DNA of 64,000 bases from Colwellia sp. M166 (GCF_024585285.1 NZ_CP040755.1:4464001-4528000), one strand, 5' to 3'; shown: positions 17,723 through 32,862, numbered from the stretch's first letter. Numbers and translations: made by a program. The notes: generated by a model from the letters alone, not told the origin.

Positions 17723-20700
17723 ATGAATACTGAAAGATATCAGTTAAAAAACAAAATCCGTATTGTTACGGCGGCATCTTTATTTGATGGCCACGACGCG
17801 GCTATTAATATCATGCGTAGAATTTTGCAATCAAGTGGTGCAGAAGTTATTCATCTTGGTCATGACCGTAGTGTTGAAGAAGTGGTAAATACGGCTATTC
17901 AAGAAGATGCCAATGCTATCGCGATGACATCTTATCAAGGGGGTCATAATGAATATTTCAAATATATGTATGACCTGTTAAAAGAACGTGGTTGTGAGCA
18001 TATTCGTATTGTTGGCGGTGGTGGCGGTGTCATACTGCCTGATGAAATTAAAATGCTACAAGATTACGGCATTACTCGTATTTATTCGCCAGATGATGGT
18101 CGTGCCCTAGGTCTGCTTGGCATGATTGACGATATGCTTGAACGTTGCGATTTTAAAACTGGCATCAACGTTAAAAAAGATGATGTCGCCAATTTAAAGA
18201 AAGATGTGCCACTGCAGGATAAAAAGCAAGCGATTGCTCGTTTGATTTCTGCAGCAGAAAACGCACCACAAGAAAACAAAACCGACCTTGAAAAAATTCG
18301 CAAAATTGCCGCGGTAAGTAAAACGCCCGTATTGGGTATCACAGGTACCGGTGGTGCTGGTAAATCATCATTAGTTGATGAGCTTATTCGCCGCTTTTTA
18401 ATGGCAACTGAAGATAGCAAAATAGCGATTGTCTCAGTTGACCCGTCAAAACGTAAAACTGGTGGTGCCTTGCTAGGTGACCGTATTCGTATGAATGCAG
18501 TAAATAACGACCGTGTATATATGCGCTCGTTAGCAACGCGTCAATCAAATTTAGCTTTGTCAGTTTATGTGCATGACACCCTAGATATCTTAAAAGCGAC
18601 TGACTTTGATTTAATTATTTTAGAAACCTCAGGTATTGGCCAGTCAGATACTGAAATTGAAGAGCATTCAGATGTGTCGTTATACGTTATGACACCAGAA
18701 TACGGCGCAGCAACACAGTTAGAAAAAATCGATATGTTAGATTTTGCTGACATTATCGCGTTGAATAAATTTGATAAGCGTGGCGCATTGGATGCTTTAC
18801 GTGATGTGAAAAAACAATATAAACGTAACCGTGGCATGTTTGAAGCCGGTGATGATGAAGTACCTGTATATGGCACTATCGCGTCACAATTTAATGACCG
18901 TGGTATGACTGAACTTTATAATGCGGTGATCACTGAGCTAAATACTAAATCAGGCTTAACGGTTGGAGATCTGTTATCTACTGAAGGCACACTAGCAAAC
19001 AAGAGTAGTGTGATACCGGGTAACCGTATTCGTTACTTATCTGAAATATCAGAAAGTAACCGTGGGTACGATGCTTGGGTTGAAAAGCAAACAACCGTTG
19101 CACAAAAACTTTATGGTATTCATCAAGCCATTGAAACAGCAAAAGAAACCGATACCGAGGTGTCTTCAGGTTTAGTTGCTCAACTTGAAGCATTATATAC
19201 CCATGTCGAGTTAGACTTAGATCCTAAAAACAAATTACTACTTGAGCAATGGGCCACTAAAGTTCAACGTTATAAAGACCCTGAATTTAAATTTAAAGTA
19301 CGTGATAAAGAACTTGCTATCCAAACGCATTCAACGTCGTTGTCTGGTAGCGCTATTCCAAAAATAAGTATGCCTAAGTACCAAGGTTGGGGTGACATTC
19401 TTAAGTGGAACTTGCAAGAAAATGTACCAGGTGAATTTCCTTATACTGCCGGTTTATTCCCATTCAAGCGTGAAGGTGAAGACCCAACACGTATGTTCGC
19501 GGGTGAAGGTGGCCCGGAACGTACAAACCGTCGTTTTCATTATGTTTCGAAAGGTATGCCAGCTAAACGCTTATCAACAGCGTTCGACTCTGTAACCTTA
19601 TACGGTAATGATCCTGCTATTCGTCCTGATATTTATGGAAAAATAGGTAATGCTGGTGTGTCTATTTGTTGTTTAGATGATGCGAAGAAACTCTACTCGG
19701 GTTTTGATTTAGCGCATGCTATGACCTCAGTTTCAATGACCATTAATGGTCCGGCGCCGATGTTATTGGGTTTCTTCTTAAATGCCGCGATTGATCAACA
19801 ATGTGAACGCTTTATTGTCGAAAATGGCTTAGAAAAAGAAGTTAACGCCACTATTGCTAAAATTTATAAAAAGAAAGGCTGTGCACGCCCAAGTTATCAA
19901 GGTGAATTACCTGAAGGTAATGACGGTTTAGGCTTAATGCTTATTGGTGTTACTGGCGATCAAGTATTGCCGCCAGAAGTTTATCAAGCGATAAAAGCAA
20001 AAACTTTAACCTTAGTACGTGGCACAGTTCAAGCGGATATCTTAAAAGAAGATCAAGCGCAAAATACTTGTATTTTCTCCACTGAATTTGCCTTGCGCTT
20101 AATGGGTGATGTACAAGAGTATTTCATCGACAAAGGCGTGCGTAACTTCTACTCAGTGTCTATTTCTGGTTATCATATTGCTGAAGCCGGCGCTAACCCA
20201 ATTACTCAGTTGGCATTAACTTTAGCGAACGGTTTTACTTTTGTAGAATATTACTTAAGCCGTGGCATGGATATTAACGAGTTTGGTCCTAACTTATCGT
20301 TTTTCTTCTCAAATGGTATTGACCCTGAGTACGCAGTAATTGGTCGAGTGGCTCGTCGTATTTGGTCAAAAGCAATGAAGAATAAGTACGGTGCCAATGC
20401 GCGTGCACAAATGTTGAAGTACCACATTCAAACATCAGGTCGTTCATTGCATGCACAAGAAATTGATTTCAATGATATTCGCACGACACTACAAGCGCTT
20501 TACGCGATAAATGATAACTGTAACTCTTTGCATACTAATGCTTATGACGAAGCGATTACCACGCCAACTGAAGACAGTGTTCGACGTGCGATGGCGATTC
20601 AATTAATTATTAACCGTGAATTAGGTTTGTCGAAAAATGAAAACCCAATTCAAGGTGCTTTCATTATTGAAGAGTTAACCGACTTAGTTGAAGAAGCGGT

Positions 20701-21118
20701 GTTAACTGAATTTGATCGTATTAACGAACGTGGCGGTGTACTTGGTGCGATGGAAACTATGTACCAACGTGGCAAAATTCAAGAAGAAAGTATGCATTAT
20801 GAGCACTTAAAGCATTCGGGTGAATTCCCAATTATTGGGGTAAATACTTTCTTAAGCTCAACGGGCTCGCCAACCGTTGTACCTGAAGAAGTTATCCGCG
20901 CCACAGAAGAAGAAAAAACTTATCAAATTGAGATGTTAGCCAGTTTAAATAAAGCTAATGAAGCAGAAGTAGAAGTATTACTTAAGCGTTTACAAACCGC
21001 AGCAATTAAACATGAAAACATTTTTGAGTTAATGATGGACGCTTGTAAAGTTTGTTCATTAGGTCAAATTGTGAGTTCATTGTTTGAAGCTGGCGGCCAG
21101 TATCGTCGCAACATGTAA
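17723..21118 (+). CDS. icmF: Fused isobutyryl-CoA mutase (IcmF), adenosylcobalamin-dependent
   Basis: 1131 aa with the three-part IcmF layout. An N-terminal B12-binding domain ([18 protein letters not shown], about residues 17-34; [12 protein letters not shown]) precedes a MeaI-type G-protein chaperone (Walker [10 protein letters not shown] near residues 211-219; ETSGIGQSD). The C-terminal mutase barrel binds the acyl-CoA ([29 protein letters not shown] region from about residue 575). It interconverts isobutyryl-CoA and n-butyryl-CoA, and some members act on isovaleryl/pivalyl-CoA. The fused GTPase loads and protects the cofactor. It heads a plus-strand series of acyl-CoA genes, linking branched-chain acids to beta-oxidation. 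Confidence 0.95.
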   Translation: MNTERYQLKNKIRIVTAASLFDGHDAAINIMRRILQSSGAEVIHLGHDRSVEEVVNTAIQEDANAIAMTSYQGGHNEYFKYMYDLLKERGCEHIRIVGGGGGVILPDEIKMLQDYGITRIYSPDDGRALGLLGMIDDMLERCDFKTGINVKKDDVANLKKDVPLQDKKQAIARLISAAENAPQENKTDLEKIRKIAAVSKTPVLGITGTGGAGKSSLVDELIRRFLMATEDSKIAIVSVDPSKRKTGGALLGDRIRMNAVNNDRVYMRSLATRQSNLALSVYVHDTLDILKATDFDLIILETSGIGQSDTEIEEHSDVSLYVMTPEYGAATQLEKIDMLDFADIIALNKFDKRGALDALRDVKKQYKRNRGMFEAGDDEVPVYGTIASQFNDRGMTELYNAVITELNTKSGLTVGDLLSTEGTLANKSSVIPGNRIRYLSEISESNRGYDAWVEKQTTVAQKLYGIHQAIETAKETDTEVSSGLVAQLEALYTHVELDLDPKNKLLLEQWATKVQRYKDPEFKFKVRDKELAIQTHSTSLSGSAIPKISMPKYQGWGDILKWNLQENVPGEFPYTAGLFPFKREGEDPTRMFAGEGGPERTNRRFHYVSKGMPAKRLSTAFDSVTLYGNDPAIRPDIYGKIGNAGVSICCLDDAKKLYSGFDLAHAMTSVSMTINGPAPMLLGFFLNAAIDQQCERFIVENGLEKEVNATIAKIYKKKGCARPSYQGELPEGNDGLGLMLIGVTGDQVLPPEVYQAIKAKTLTLVRGTVQADILKEDQAQNTCIFSTEFALRLMGDVQEYFIDKGVRNFYSVSISGYHIAEAGANPITQLALTLANGFTFVEYYLSRGMDINEFGPNLSFFFSNGIDPEYAVIGRVARRIWSKAMKNKYGANARAQMLKYHIQTSGRSLHAQEIDFNDIRTTLQALYAINDNCNSLHTNAYDEAITTPTEDSVRRAMAIQLIINRELGLSKNENPIQGAFIIEELTDLVEEAVLTEFDRINERGGVLGAMETMYQRGKIQEESMHYEHLKHSGEFPIIGVNTFLSSTGSPTVVPEEVIRATEEEKTYQIEMLASLNKANEAEVEVLLKRLQTAAIKHENIFELMMDACKVCSLGQIVSSLFEAGGQYRRNM

Positions 21119-21173
21119 TCGCTGTATTTTTGTTAGTCGATATAAATATTTAAGTAAAAGGTGAGTACGAATA

Positions 21174-22967
21174 ATGAGTAATTATCAAGCGCCGATGCGT
21201 GATATGCAATTTCTGTTACATGAAGTTTTCAAAGCCGAGCAGTTATGGGCAACCATGCCTGCTGTGGCAGAGCTGATTGATAAAGACACCGCCGATGCCA
21301 TTTTGTCAGAAGGGGCTAAGTTAACCTCTGAAGTTATTGCACCTTTAAATCGTAATAGTGATGAACAAGGTGCGACATGGTCTAACGGCGATGTAACAAC
21401 ACCCGATGGTTTTGCTAAAGCATATCAACTGTATTGTGAAGGTGGTTGGGGCTCATTAAGTGGCGATCCCGAGCATGGCGGCATGGGTATGCCAAAAATG
21501 TTGCAATCGTTTGTTGAAGAAATGACACAATCGGCTTCTATTTCATTTGCGCTGTACCCTATGTTAACTGCTGGCGCTAGTTTAGCGCTGTCGGCACATG
21601 CTTCAACCGAAATGAAACAAACTTACCTGGAAAATATGTATTCAGGTCAGTGGGCCGGCACCATGTGCTTAACTGAACCTCATGCGGGTAGTGATTTAGG
21701 CATCATGACGGCAAAAGCAGAAGCGCAAGCTGATGGTAGTTTTGCTTTATCTGGCACTAAAATATTTATTACTGGCGGTGAGCAAGATTTAACTGAGAAT
21801 ATTATTCATTTAGTACTCGCTAAAATACCGGGCGCGCCAGAAGGTCCTCGTGGTATTTCTATGTTTGTAGTGCCGAAATTTTTATTAAACGATGATGGCA
21901 GCTTAGGCGCTAGAAATACCGTTACTTGTGGTTCAATCGAACACAAAATGGGTATTAAAGGCTCGGCTACTTGTGTGATGAACTTTGATGGCGCTAAAGG
22001 CTTTTTAGTTGGTGAAGAAAACAAAGGCCTAAACTACATGTTCACCATGATGAACTATGAACGTTTAGGCATGGGCATTCAAGGCGTTGGTGCAGCAGAA
22101 ACCTCTTATCAGCAAGCGGCAGAATACGCCATTGAACGTATTCAAGGCCGCAGTGCTAATGGTGTAAAATCAGCGGATAAAAAAGCCGATTCACTTATTG
22201 TGCATCCTGATGTACGAAAAATGCTGTTAACCATGCGTGCTTTTAACGAAGGCGGCCGTTGTTTTTCTACTTATGTAGCTAAACAGCTCGATATTGTTAA
22301 GTTTTCTGCTGATGAAGCCCAAAAAAAACAAGCTGAGCAGTTAGTGGCTTTGTTAACGCCAGTGGCAAAAGCATTTATGACTGACATGGCTTATGAAAGC
22401 TGTAATCTTGGTCAAATGGTCTTTGGTGGTCACGGCTATGTGCGTGAATGGGGTCAAGAACAATTAGTGCGTGATGTACGTATTGCGCAAATTTATGAAG
22501 GCACTAATGGTATTCAAGCACTTGATTTATTAGGACGAAAAGTTGCAGCGAATAAAGCTAAGTTTCTTGATGTTTATGTTGCAGAGATCAACACCTTCAT
22601 TGAAAAAAATACCCAGCAACAAGCTTTAGATAATTTTGTTAAGCCTTTAGCTAACGCTTTAAAGAAGCTTAGCACGGTTACTGAGTTGATCATCACTGAA
22701 CAAGCTCATGATAAAAGTATGGTTGGCGCCTCAGCAACTGACTATTTAGCGGCTTTTGGCTTAGTTAGTTATGCCTACATGTGGGCGTTAATGGCAGAAA
22801 AATCATTAGATCAAAATGATGATGATTTCTACCAAGCCAAGCTATATGTTGGTGAATTTTTTATGGAAAGGTTATTGCCAAGAATTGATGGTCATATTCT
22901 TGCCATTGAAGCGGGAAGCAAAAGTTTAATGAGCATGCCGGAAGGGCTGTTTAATTATAATCACTAA
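21174..22967 (+). CDS. Acyl-CoA dehydrogenase, ~600-aa class with C-terminal extension
   Basis: 597 aa. This is the longer acyl-CoA dehydrogenase class (as in DmdC and related proteins). The core motifs are MCLTEPHAGSDLG, FITGGEQD, MNYERLGMGIQGVG and QIYEGTNGIQALDLLGRK, followed by a ~130-aa helical C-terminal domain. It introduces the alpha-beta double bond into an acyl-CoA using FAD; the substrate is not readable from sequence. Its position 55 nt after icmF suggests butyryl-, isobutyryl- or similar short-chain thioesters. It is probably co-transcribed with icmF. Confidence 0.9.
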   Translation: MSNYQAPMRDMQFLLHEVFKAEQLWATMPAVAELIDKDTADAILSEGAKLTSEVIAPLNRNSDEQGATWSNGDVTTPDGFAKAYQLYCEGGWGSLSGDPEHGGMGMPKMLQSFVEEMTQSASISFALYPMLTAGASLALSAHASTEMKQTYLENMYSGQWAGTMCLTEPHAGSDLGIMTAKAEAQADGSFALSGTKIFITGGEQDLTENIIHLVLAKIPGAPEGPRGISMFVVPKFLLNDDGSLGARNTVTCGSIEHKMGIKGSATCVMNFDGAKGFLVGEENKGLNYMFTMMNYERLGMGIQGVGAAETSYQQAAEYAIERIQGRSANGVKSADKKADSLIVHPDVRKMLLTMRAFNEGGRCFSTYVAKQLDIVKFSADEAQKKQAEQLVALLTPVAKAFMTDMAYESCNLGQMVFGGHGYVREWGQEQLVRDVRIAQIYEGTNGIQALDLLGRKVAANKAKFLDVYVAEINTFIEKNTQQQALDNFVKPLANALKKLSTVTELIITEQAHDKSMVGASATDYLAAFGLVSYAYMWALMAEKSLDQNDDDFYQAKLYVGEFFMERLLPRIDGHILAIEAGSKSLMSMPEGLFNYNH

Positions 22968-22978
22968 TGAATGTAGTC

Positions 22979-23021
22979 ATTTCTAGAGTTGAACCGCTAA
23001 GTATGGCTTTGCTCTAGAAAT
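22979..23021. repeat. Stem-loop after the acyl-CoA dehydrogenase gene
   Basis: ATTTCTAGAG (22979-22988) pairs perfectly with CTCTAGAAAT (23012-23021) across a 23-nt loop. It begins 12 nt past the stop codon. No T-run follows, so it may be an mRNA-stabilising hairpin rather than a terminator. Confidence 0.5.
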
Positions 23022-23076
23022 ACTGAAAATAGTATTAGCAATCGGTTCAGTTTACGTATTAAAAGTTCAGGTTATT

Positions 23077-23167
23077 TAGCCACTATATTTAGCTACTGTA
23101 TCTAGCTACTGTATCTAGCTACTGTATCTAGCTACTACATTTAGTCACTACTCTTAGTCACTACATA
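23077..23167. repeat. Seven tandem 13-bp repeats
   Basis: Seven consecutive 13-bp units fill 91 bp. The centre is three identical copies of TAGCTACTGTATC (23090-23128); the flanking units diverge (TAGCCACTATATT, TAGCTACTACATT, TAGTCACTACTCT, TAGTCACTACATA). The array ends 19 bp before the acuI start codon, so it occupies the leader or promoter of that gene and could vary in copy number between strains. Confidence 0.85.
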
Positions 23168-23186
23168 AGTAATAAAGGATTGTATT

Positions 23187-24200
23187 ATGCCGTCAGTTCC
23201 CGAAAAATTTACTGCTTTTCGTATTCATAAAAATGACAAAACAATTACCAGTGGCTTTGAGCAAATTAGCCTTGATGATTTGACCGCTGGCGAAGTCGTG
23301 ATAAAAGTTGCTTATTCAGACATTAATTATAAAGATGCACTGGCAGCAACAGGTAAAGGACGCATTTTACGAACTTATCCCCTAGTGGGCGGTATTGATT
23401 TATCAGGTGTTGTGGTTAGCTCAGAAGATGCGCGCTTTAATACTGGTGATAAAGTCCTCGTTTGTGGTGCGCAACTCTCTGAGCTTTATGATGGTGGCTA
23501 TAGTGAATACGCCCATGTCAAAGCTGATTCTGTGGTTAATTTACCTGACGGTATGAGTTTACGTGATGTGATGGCGTTAGGTACGGCGGGTTATACTGCC
23601 GCGCTAGCGATACAGCGTATGGAAGATAACGGCCAAATTCCTGAACGTGGTCCTATTGTTGTGACTGGTGCAACAGGCGGTGTTGGTAGCTTTGCTATCA
23701 ATATGCTATCCAATATTGGTTATGAAGTGATTGCCTATACGGGGAAAACTGAACAAGAACCTTACTTAAAAGCGCTGGGCGCAAATAGGCTTATCAATCG
23801 CAATGATATTGAAATGGGCACTAAACCGCTAGAAAATGCACAATGGGGCGGGGCAGTTGATAACGTTGGTGGTGATACCTTAGCTTGGTTAACACGAACA
23901 ACAAATGTGTGGGGCAATATTGCTTCGATTGGCCTTGCTGGCGGTTTCAAACTTGAATCGACAGTGATGCCATTCATTTTACGTGGTGTTAGCTTATTAG
24001 GAATTAACTCGGTTGAAATGCCATTGTCGGTTAGAACTCAAGGCTGGAAACGTTTAGCGAGTGATTTAAAACCTAGTCAGTTAGCGCTTATTGCACCAAC
24101 GACAATCAAATTTTCTGATTTGCCGAATGCATTCGACGCCTATGTTAATGGCACAGTAACCGGCAGAACGGTTGTTGAAATTGACGCAAGCTTAGCTTAA
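23187..24200 (+). CDS. acuI: Acrylyl-CoA reductase AcuI / YhdH-type quinone oxidoreductase
   Basis: 337 aa, zinc-free medium-chain dehydrogenase/reductase of the YhdH/AcuI group. The N-terminal GroES-like domain carries YSDINYKDALAATGKGRI and PLVGGIDLSGVV. The Rossmann NADPH site is VTGATGGVGSFAINML (about residues 155-170). AcuI reduces acryloyl-CoA to propionyl-CoA with NADPH. The setting in an acyl-CoA degradation series fits detoxifying acryloyl- or related enoyl-CoA. It follows a tandem repeat array that may separate it from the upstream transcript. Confidence 0.85.
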   Translation: MPSVPEKFTAFRIHKNDKTITSGFEQISLDDLTAGEVVIKVAYSDINYKDALAATGKGRILRTYPLVGGIDLSGVVVSSEDARFNTGDKVLVCGAQLSELYDGGYSEYAHVKADSVVNLPDGMSLRDVMALGTAGYTAALAIQRMEDNGQIPERGPIVVTGATGGVGSFAINMLSNIGYEVIAYTGKTEQEPYLKALGANRLINRNDIEMGTKPLENAQWGGAVDNVGGDTLAWLTRTTNVWGNIASIGLAGGFKLESTVMPFILRGVSLLGINSVEMPLSVRTQGWKRLASDLKPSQLALIAPTTIKFSDLPNAFDAYVNGTVTGRTVVEIDASLA

Positions 24201-24221
24201 AGCAATGTGATCAATCTGATG

Positions 24222-24269
24222 TTATAAAGATGGTCATAAAGATGGTCATAAAAGTTGTCATTAAAGTTA
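24222..24269. repeat. Short degenerate 12-bp tandem repeat
   Basis: Four 12-bp units, two nearly identical (TTATAAAGATGG, TCATAAAGATGG) and two diverged (TCATAAAAGTTG, TCATTAAAGTTA), lie between acuI and the next gene. This is a second, independent tandem array in the same operon-like series. Confidence 0.6.
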
Positions 24270-24336
24270 CGATAAGAGCGGTTATAAAAACGAAAGCAAG
24301 TAATCATATAAACATTACCTAATAAGAGCGTGAACT

Positions 24337-25464
24337 ATGTCTGTTGTATTATTTAAAGAGTTAATTACTAACAATGATAAAAAAATAGCGATAGCTGAAT
24401 TAAATTCGCCAAAGTCTCTAAATGCATTAAGTTTAGAAATGATGACGTTATTAATCACGCAATTAACACTTTGGCAAGATGACGACGATGTCGTTATGGT
24501 GATATTGCAAGGCGCTGGTGATAAAGCATTTTGTGCTGGTGGCGATGTTGTCAGTTTATATCATGCGTTAACAGAGCAACGTAAAACGGTACAGCCAAAT
24601 GAAGAATTTGTCGTACTAGATGAAACAACCGTCCGTGAGAGTTTAGCCTACGAATTTTTTACTAAAGAATATTATTTAGACCAATTTATTCATGAATACA
24701 GCAAACCCGTTATGGTCTGGGGTGATGGTTATGTTATTGGTGGAGGAATTGGCTTATTCTCTGGTGCCAGTCATCGAGTAGTCACTGAAAAAACCTTATT
24801 AGCTATGCCGGAAATTACCATTGGTTTATATCCAGATGTTGGTGCTAGTTGGTTTCTTAATAAAACGCCGTCTAATATTGGTTTATTTTTGGGGTTAACG
24901 GGGGCTATTTTTAATGCCGCTGATGCCCAATACATAGGTTTGGCTGACGTGATAGTGAACAGCGTTGACGAACAAGCCATCCTAGATCGTTTGATAACAG
25001 TGCCTTGGCAAAATAAAGCAGAGAATGCTGCTTTACTATCCGAAGTGTTAACTGAGTATTCTGCAAACTGTAAAACTGAAATTGTTTCAAACGTTAAAAA
25101 CAACGAAGCGCTTATATCAGCATTATCCTCTTATGATAATTGTGCTGATATTCATCACGCTATAATCAATGAAGAATTTGATGATCAGTGGCTACAAAGT
25201 GCACAAAAGAAATTAAAAAATGGTAGTCCTTTATCTGCAGCACTGATTTATCAGCAATTAAAGTCGAGTAAAGATTTTACGCTAGCGGAATGTTTTGCCA
25301 GTGAATTGAACTTGAGCTTACGCTGTTGTCAATATCCTGAATTCTCAGAAGGTGTTCGTGCGTTACTGGTTGATAAAGATAAAACACCTAATTGGCGCTA
25401 TGAAAATATAAACAGCGTTCCAGAAAATAGAGTGGATTGGTTCTTCACACCATTTACCTCATAA
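24337..25464 (+). CDS. 3-hydroxyisobutyryl-CoA hydrolase-like enoyl-CoA hydratase/isomerase family protein
   Basis: 375 aa, about 100 residues longer than a simple crotonase, as in the HIBCH group. The crotonase motifs are DKAFCAGGDVVSLYH (about residues 62-76) and GYVIGGGIGLFSGASHRVVTE (about residues 131-151), followed by PEITIGLYPDVGASWFL. The C-terminal extension holds the HIBCH-typical helical part with SLRCCQYPEFSEGVRALLVDKDKTPNW. HIBCH hydrolyses 3-hydroxyisobutyryl-CoA in valine degradation. An enoyl-CoA hydratase role is the alternative. Confidence 0.88.
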   Translation: MSVVLFKELITNNDKKIAIAELNSPKSLNALSLEMMTLLITQLTLWQDDDDVVMVILQGAGDKAFCAGGDVVSLYHALTEQRKTVQPNEEFVVLDETTVRESLAYEFFTKEYYLDQFIHEYSKPVMVWGDGYVIGGGIGLFSGASHRVVTEKTLLAMPEITIGLYPDVGASWFLNKTPSNIGLFLGLTGAIFNAADAQYIGLADVIVNSVDEQAILDRLITVPWQNKAENAALLSEVLTEYSANCKTEIVSNVKNNEALISALSSYDNCADIHHAIINEEFDDQWLQSAQKKLKNGSPLSAALIYQQLKSSKDFTLAECFASELNLSLRCCQYPEFSEGVRALLVDKDKTPNWRYENINSVPENRVDWFFTPFTS

Positions 25465-25532
25465 TAGACACATAAGCGCAATTTCGGCTTAACTGAATTG
25501 CGCCATAAAAATTGAAAATTAAAGGAAAGAAA

Positions 25533-26294
25533 ATGAATTTGAATGATAAAACGATTGTTGTTACTGGTGGTGGTCAAGGTTTAGGCCGCGCAATGGCATT
25601 AAACCTCGCAAAGTCAGGTGCTAAATTAGCCTTGATTGATGTCAATGAAGAACAGCTACAAGCAACGGTTGCTTTAATTGAAGCAGCAGGTTCGCAAGCA
25701 AAGTACTACTTAGCGAATGTAACCAATGAAAGTGAAGTAGAAGCAACGTTTACAAAAATTAATGACGATTTCTCAGGTATCGATGGCTTGATCAATAATG
25801 CCGGTATTTTGCGTGATGGTATGTTTGTTAAAGCAAAAGACGGTGTTGTCAGTAAAAAAATGTCATTGGATCAATTTCAGTCAGTCATTGATGTCAATTT
25901 AACCGGTGTATTTTTGTGTGGTCGAGAAGCTGCTGTGCACATGATTGAAGGCAAGCGTAAAGGCGTTATTATTAATATGTCATCAATTGCCCGTGGCGGT
26001 AATATGGGACAAACAAATTATGCTGCATCAAAAGCGGGTGTAGTTGCAATGACAGTAACATGGGCAAGAGAACTTGGTCGTCACGGTATTCGTGTAGGTG
26101 CTATAGCACCCGGTGTTATTCGCACGGCAATGACTGATGCCATGAAACCTGAAATGCGTCAACGTTTAGAAAGTATGAAGCCGGTTGGGCGTTTAGGTGA
26201 AGCGGATGAAATAGCTCATACCGTTAACTATATTTTTGAAAATGAATTTTTCACTGGCCGAGTAGTAGAAATTGATGGTGGTCTTTGTATGTAA
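25533..26294 (+). CDS. SDR-family oxidoreductase (FabG/3-hydroxyacyl-CoA dehydrogenase type)
   Basis: 253 aa from the ATG at 25533, which has an AAAGGAAAG ribosome site; a frame opening 21 nt upstream adds poorly conserved residues. It is a classical short-chain dehydrogenase: cofactor motif TGGGQGLGRAMA (about residues 11-22), DVN after the second strand, NNAG at about residues 87-90, catalytic Ser in NMSSIA, and YxxxK as YAASK. FabG-like members in such clusters oxidise a 3-hydroxyacyl-CoA or 3-hydroxyisobutyrate-like intermediate; the substrate is inferred from neighbours. It is last in the plus-strand series and followed by a terminator. Confidence 0.88.
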   Translation: MNLNDKTIVVTGGGQGLGRAMALNLAKSGAKLALIDVNEEQLQATVALIEAAGSQAKYYLANVTNESEVEATFTKINDDFSGIDGLINNAGILRDGMFVKAKDGVVSKKMSLDQFQSVIDVNLTGVFLCGREAAVHMIEGKRKGVIINMSSIARGGNMGQTNYAASKAGVVAMTVTWARELGRHGIRVGAIAPGVIRTAMTDAMKPEMRQRLESMKPVGRLGEADEIAHTVNYIFENEFFTGRVVEIDGGLCM

Positions 26295-26322
26295 GTTTGA
26301 GCATGCTTATAGTAAATGCATC

Positions 26323-26347
26323 AAAAGGCGAGATTATCTCGTCTTTT
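26323..26347 (+). terminator. Rho-independent terminator after the SDR gene
   Basis: AAAAGGCGAGA-ttat-CTCGTCTTTT is a hairpin with one G-T pair, running into T residues about 30 nt beyond the SDR stop. Confidence 0.75.
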
Positions 26348-26390
26348 GTTTATATATAAATACCTAGATACGAGAACTAAGAAGAGTTAA

Positions 26391-26939
26391 ATGAATAAAG
26401 CACTATTTTTAGATAGAGATGGCATTATTAATGTTGACCATGGCTACGTTCACAGAATTGAAGATTTCGAATTTGTTACCGGTATTTTTGATTTATGTCG
26501 ATTAGCCGCATCTAAAGGTTATCAAATTTTTGTCATCACTAACCAAGCGGGTATTGCTAGGGGCTATTACGACAAAGCAACCTTCGAGGCATTATCGACC
26601 TGGATGGCTAATGTATTTGCTGAGCAGGGAATAACTATCGCTAAAGTGTATTATTGTCCTCACCATCCTTCGAAAGGAATAAATGAATTTGTTATGCCGT
26701 GCAATTGTCGAAAGCCTGAGCCAGGTATGATCATGCAAGCGCAACAAGAGTTTTCTATTAACCTCGCTGAAAGTATTTTTATTGGTGATAAGCCATCAGA
26801 TATGCAAGCGGCAAGTAATGCTGGCATTAAAACTAGAATATTAGTTGATAGCCGCTATACTAATGAGCCACATGAAGTGAAACTTTCAGAGATTATTAAG
26901 CTTGATGCGTTAAATCAAGCGAGTAAGTACATAGAATAA
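26391..26939 (+). CDS. gmhB: D-glycero-beta-D-manno-heptose-1,7-bisphosphate 7-phosphatase
   Basis: 182 aa HAD-superfamily phosphatase. The nucleophile motif is LFLDRDGIINVD (residues 5-16), followed by FVITNQAGIARGYY, the zinc-binding insert YYCPHHP…MPCNCRKPEPGM (His and Cys ligands) and IGDKPSDMQAA. All match GmhB, which dephosphorylates heptose 1,7-bisphosphate for ADP-heptose and LPS core synthesis. It is a single gene directly upstream of the rRNA promoters. Confidence 0.95.
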   Translation: MNKALFLDRDGIINVDHGYVHRIEDFEFVTGIFDLCRLAASKGYQIFVITNQAGIARGYYDKATFEALSTWMANVFAEQGITIAKVYYCPHHPSKGINEFVMPCNCRKPEPGMIMQAQQEFSINLAESIFIGDKPSDMQAASNAGIKTRILVDSRYTNEPHEVKLSEIIKLDALNQASKYIE

Positions 26940-27012
26940 GTTTGATTTATCAGCGCATTGTTCAATTTTAAAGCGAACAGTCATGTTTCTGCCATTTAAT
27001 TTCATTTAGCTG

Positions 27013-27040
27013 TTGACGTGAAGCGAGAAATCTCTAGAAT
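27013..27040 (+). promoter_or_regulatory. rrn promoter P1
   Basis: TTGACG (27013-27018) and TAGAAT (27035-27040) are spaced by 16 bp, followed by a GC-rich GCGCTCC discriminator, as expected of stringently controlled rRNA promoters. It lies about 580 bp upstream of 16S, after the gmhB stop. Confidence 0.85.
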
Positions 27041-27181
27041 GCGCTCCACTTCTTCGGGACAAGTCGAAGAGGCGGTTTTAATAAGTTATCTAACGCAGTT
27101 TAGGCTGATTTGGTTAACTTAACGTTTTAAAGATTAGTTTTGAAAGGTTTAAAAACTTTTAAAATAAATTCAAATAAAACG

Positions 27182-27209
27182 TTGACATTAAAACTGAGTT
27201 GCGTAGAAT
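27182..27209 (+). promoter_or_regulatory. rrn promoter P2
   Basis: TTGACA (27182-27187) and TAGAAT (27204-27209), spaced by 16 bp, are followed by a GCGCATC discriminator. It is a tandem second rRNA promoter, closely resembling P1. Confidence 0.87.
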
Positions 27210-27341
27210 GCGCATCTCGCTTCAGGCAAGGCTACTGGCCGGCTTCAAGCAACAAGCGGTCTAACAACGAATGAGATTGTTGGCTCGTACCGAACAAAAC
27301 GTTCATCCATGAACGGTTCGGCATAGGTACTTCGTGTACCC

Positions 27342-27352
27342 ATCTTTAACAA
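27342..27352 (+). promoter_or_regulatory. BoxA-type antitermination site in the 16S leader
   Basis: ATCTTTAACAA resembles the NusB/NusE boxA consensus (TGCTCTTTAACA). It stands in the leader after small hairpins such as GTTCATCCATGAAC (from 27301). A second copy precedes 23S. Confidence 0.65.
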
Positions 27353-27621
27353 TTAGTTATCATGCAATTTGTGTGGACACTCACATTAACGTTGATTTTA
27401 CATAGTTATCTATTTCTTCGGAAAGAACATAACAAAAAAAACAGCTTAATATGATGTCACACAAAAATAAGTATCATTTAGGTCTTCGGATTTAAATAAT
27501 ACGTTTTATGTAGTTACTTTCTTCTTTAGTCGGATAGAAAGTAACACGACAGAATTCATTGAGCAGATGTCTTTTCTTGGTTAACTTCGGTTAGTTAAGA
27601 TGAGCATCACAAACGATTTTT

Positions 27622-29166
<1,545 letters not shown>

Positions 29167-29287
29167 TCTTGAAGTAAAACAGCTTAATGAGAACCTCGGT
29201 TCTGCGAGTGTTCACACAAATTACATGATAACAAATTAGAAGAAGTCCAAACATCTAAGCTTCGGACATAATTCTTGAAAAAGAAAT

Positions 29288-29364
<77 letters not shown>

Positions 29365-29483
29365 ATTTACGCTTTTTACGGCGTTGGTTCATCACTCGTG
29401 TAGAAAACCTACACTTCGCGATAAACCGCCTTGTAAAAAACGTAAATCTGAGTTTTGTTCTAGCTTAAAGATGTTTCCCATTT

Positions 29484-29559
29484 GGGGCTATAGCTCAGCT
29501 GGGAGAGCGCCTGCCTTGCACGCAGGAGGTCAGCAGTTCGATCCTGCTTAGCTCCACCA
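29484..29559 (+). tRNA. tRNA-Ala (TGC anticodon)
   Basis: 76 nt. The acceptor stem GGGGCTA pairs with TAGCTCC, the anticodon loop is CTTGCAC with TGC, the T-arm is GTTCGATCC and CCA is encoded. It is the second spacer tRNA, in the usual Ile-Ala order. Confidence 0.97.
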
Positions 29560-29666
29560 CTTCTTCACAAAGAATTGAATGACCAAACTTAAGTTATGCT
29601 TTTTTTAAGCTCTTTTAAGTTTGGTTTTTTAAACCAAGATTTATACCGAATGCGTGTATGAATTTA

Positions 29667-29678
29667 GTTCTTTAACAA
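29667..29678 (+). promoter_or_regulatory. BoxA-type antitermination site before 23S
   Basis: GTTCTTTAACAA matches the boxA consensus well and lies in the spacer between tRNA-Ala and 23S, the usual second boxA position. Confidence 0.7.
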
Positions 29679-29969
29679 TCTGGAAAGCTGATATAAATAC
29701 CGGTATTTATATGATGAACACGGTGTCGCGCTGTTGTTTGTAACATTATAAATACCAAGCTGTAAATCTTCTTTTATCGGGAAGGTTTATGGTGATTAAG
29801 CATTCTCCTCGAGTGTTTAATCAACCCGGTAGTAAGTTTACTTTTACGAGTTAAATTTATTACCACTCTTATTCAAGACACACTTTGTGTGCGTGAAAAT
29901 GTCAGACTTTACAATTGAGCAGGTTTTGTCACCTGCTTGTACCAAATAGGAAACTACTTGGGGTTGTAT

Positions 29970-32862
<2,893 letters not shown>

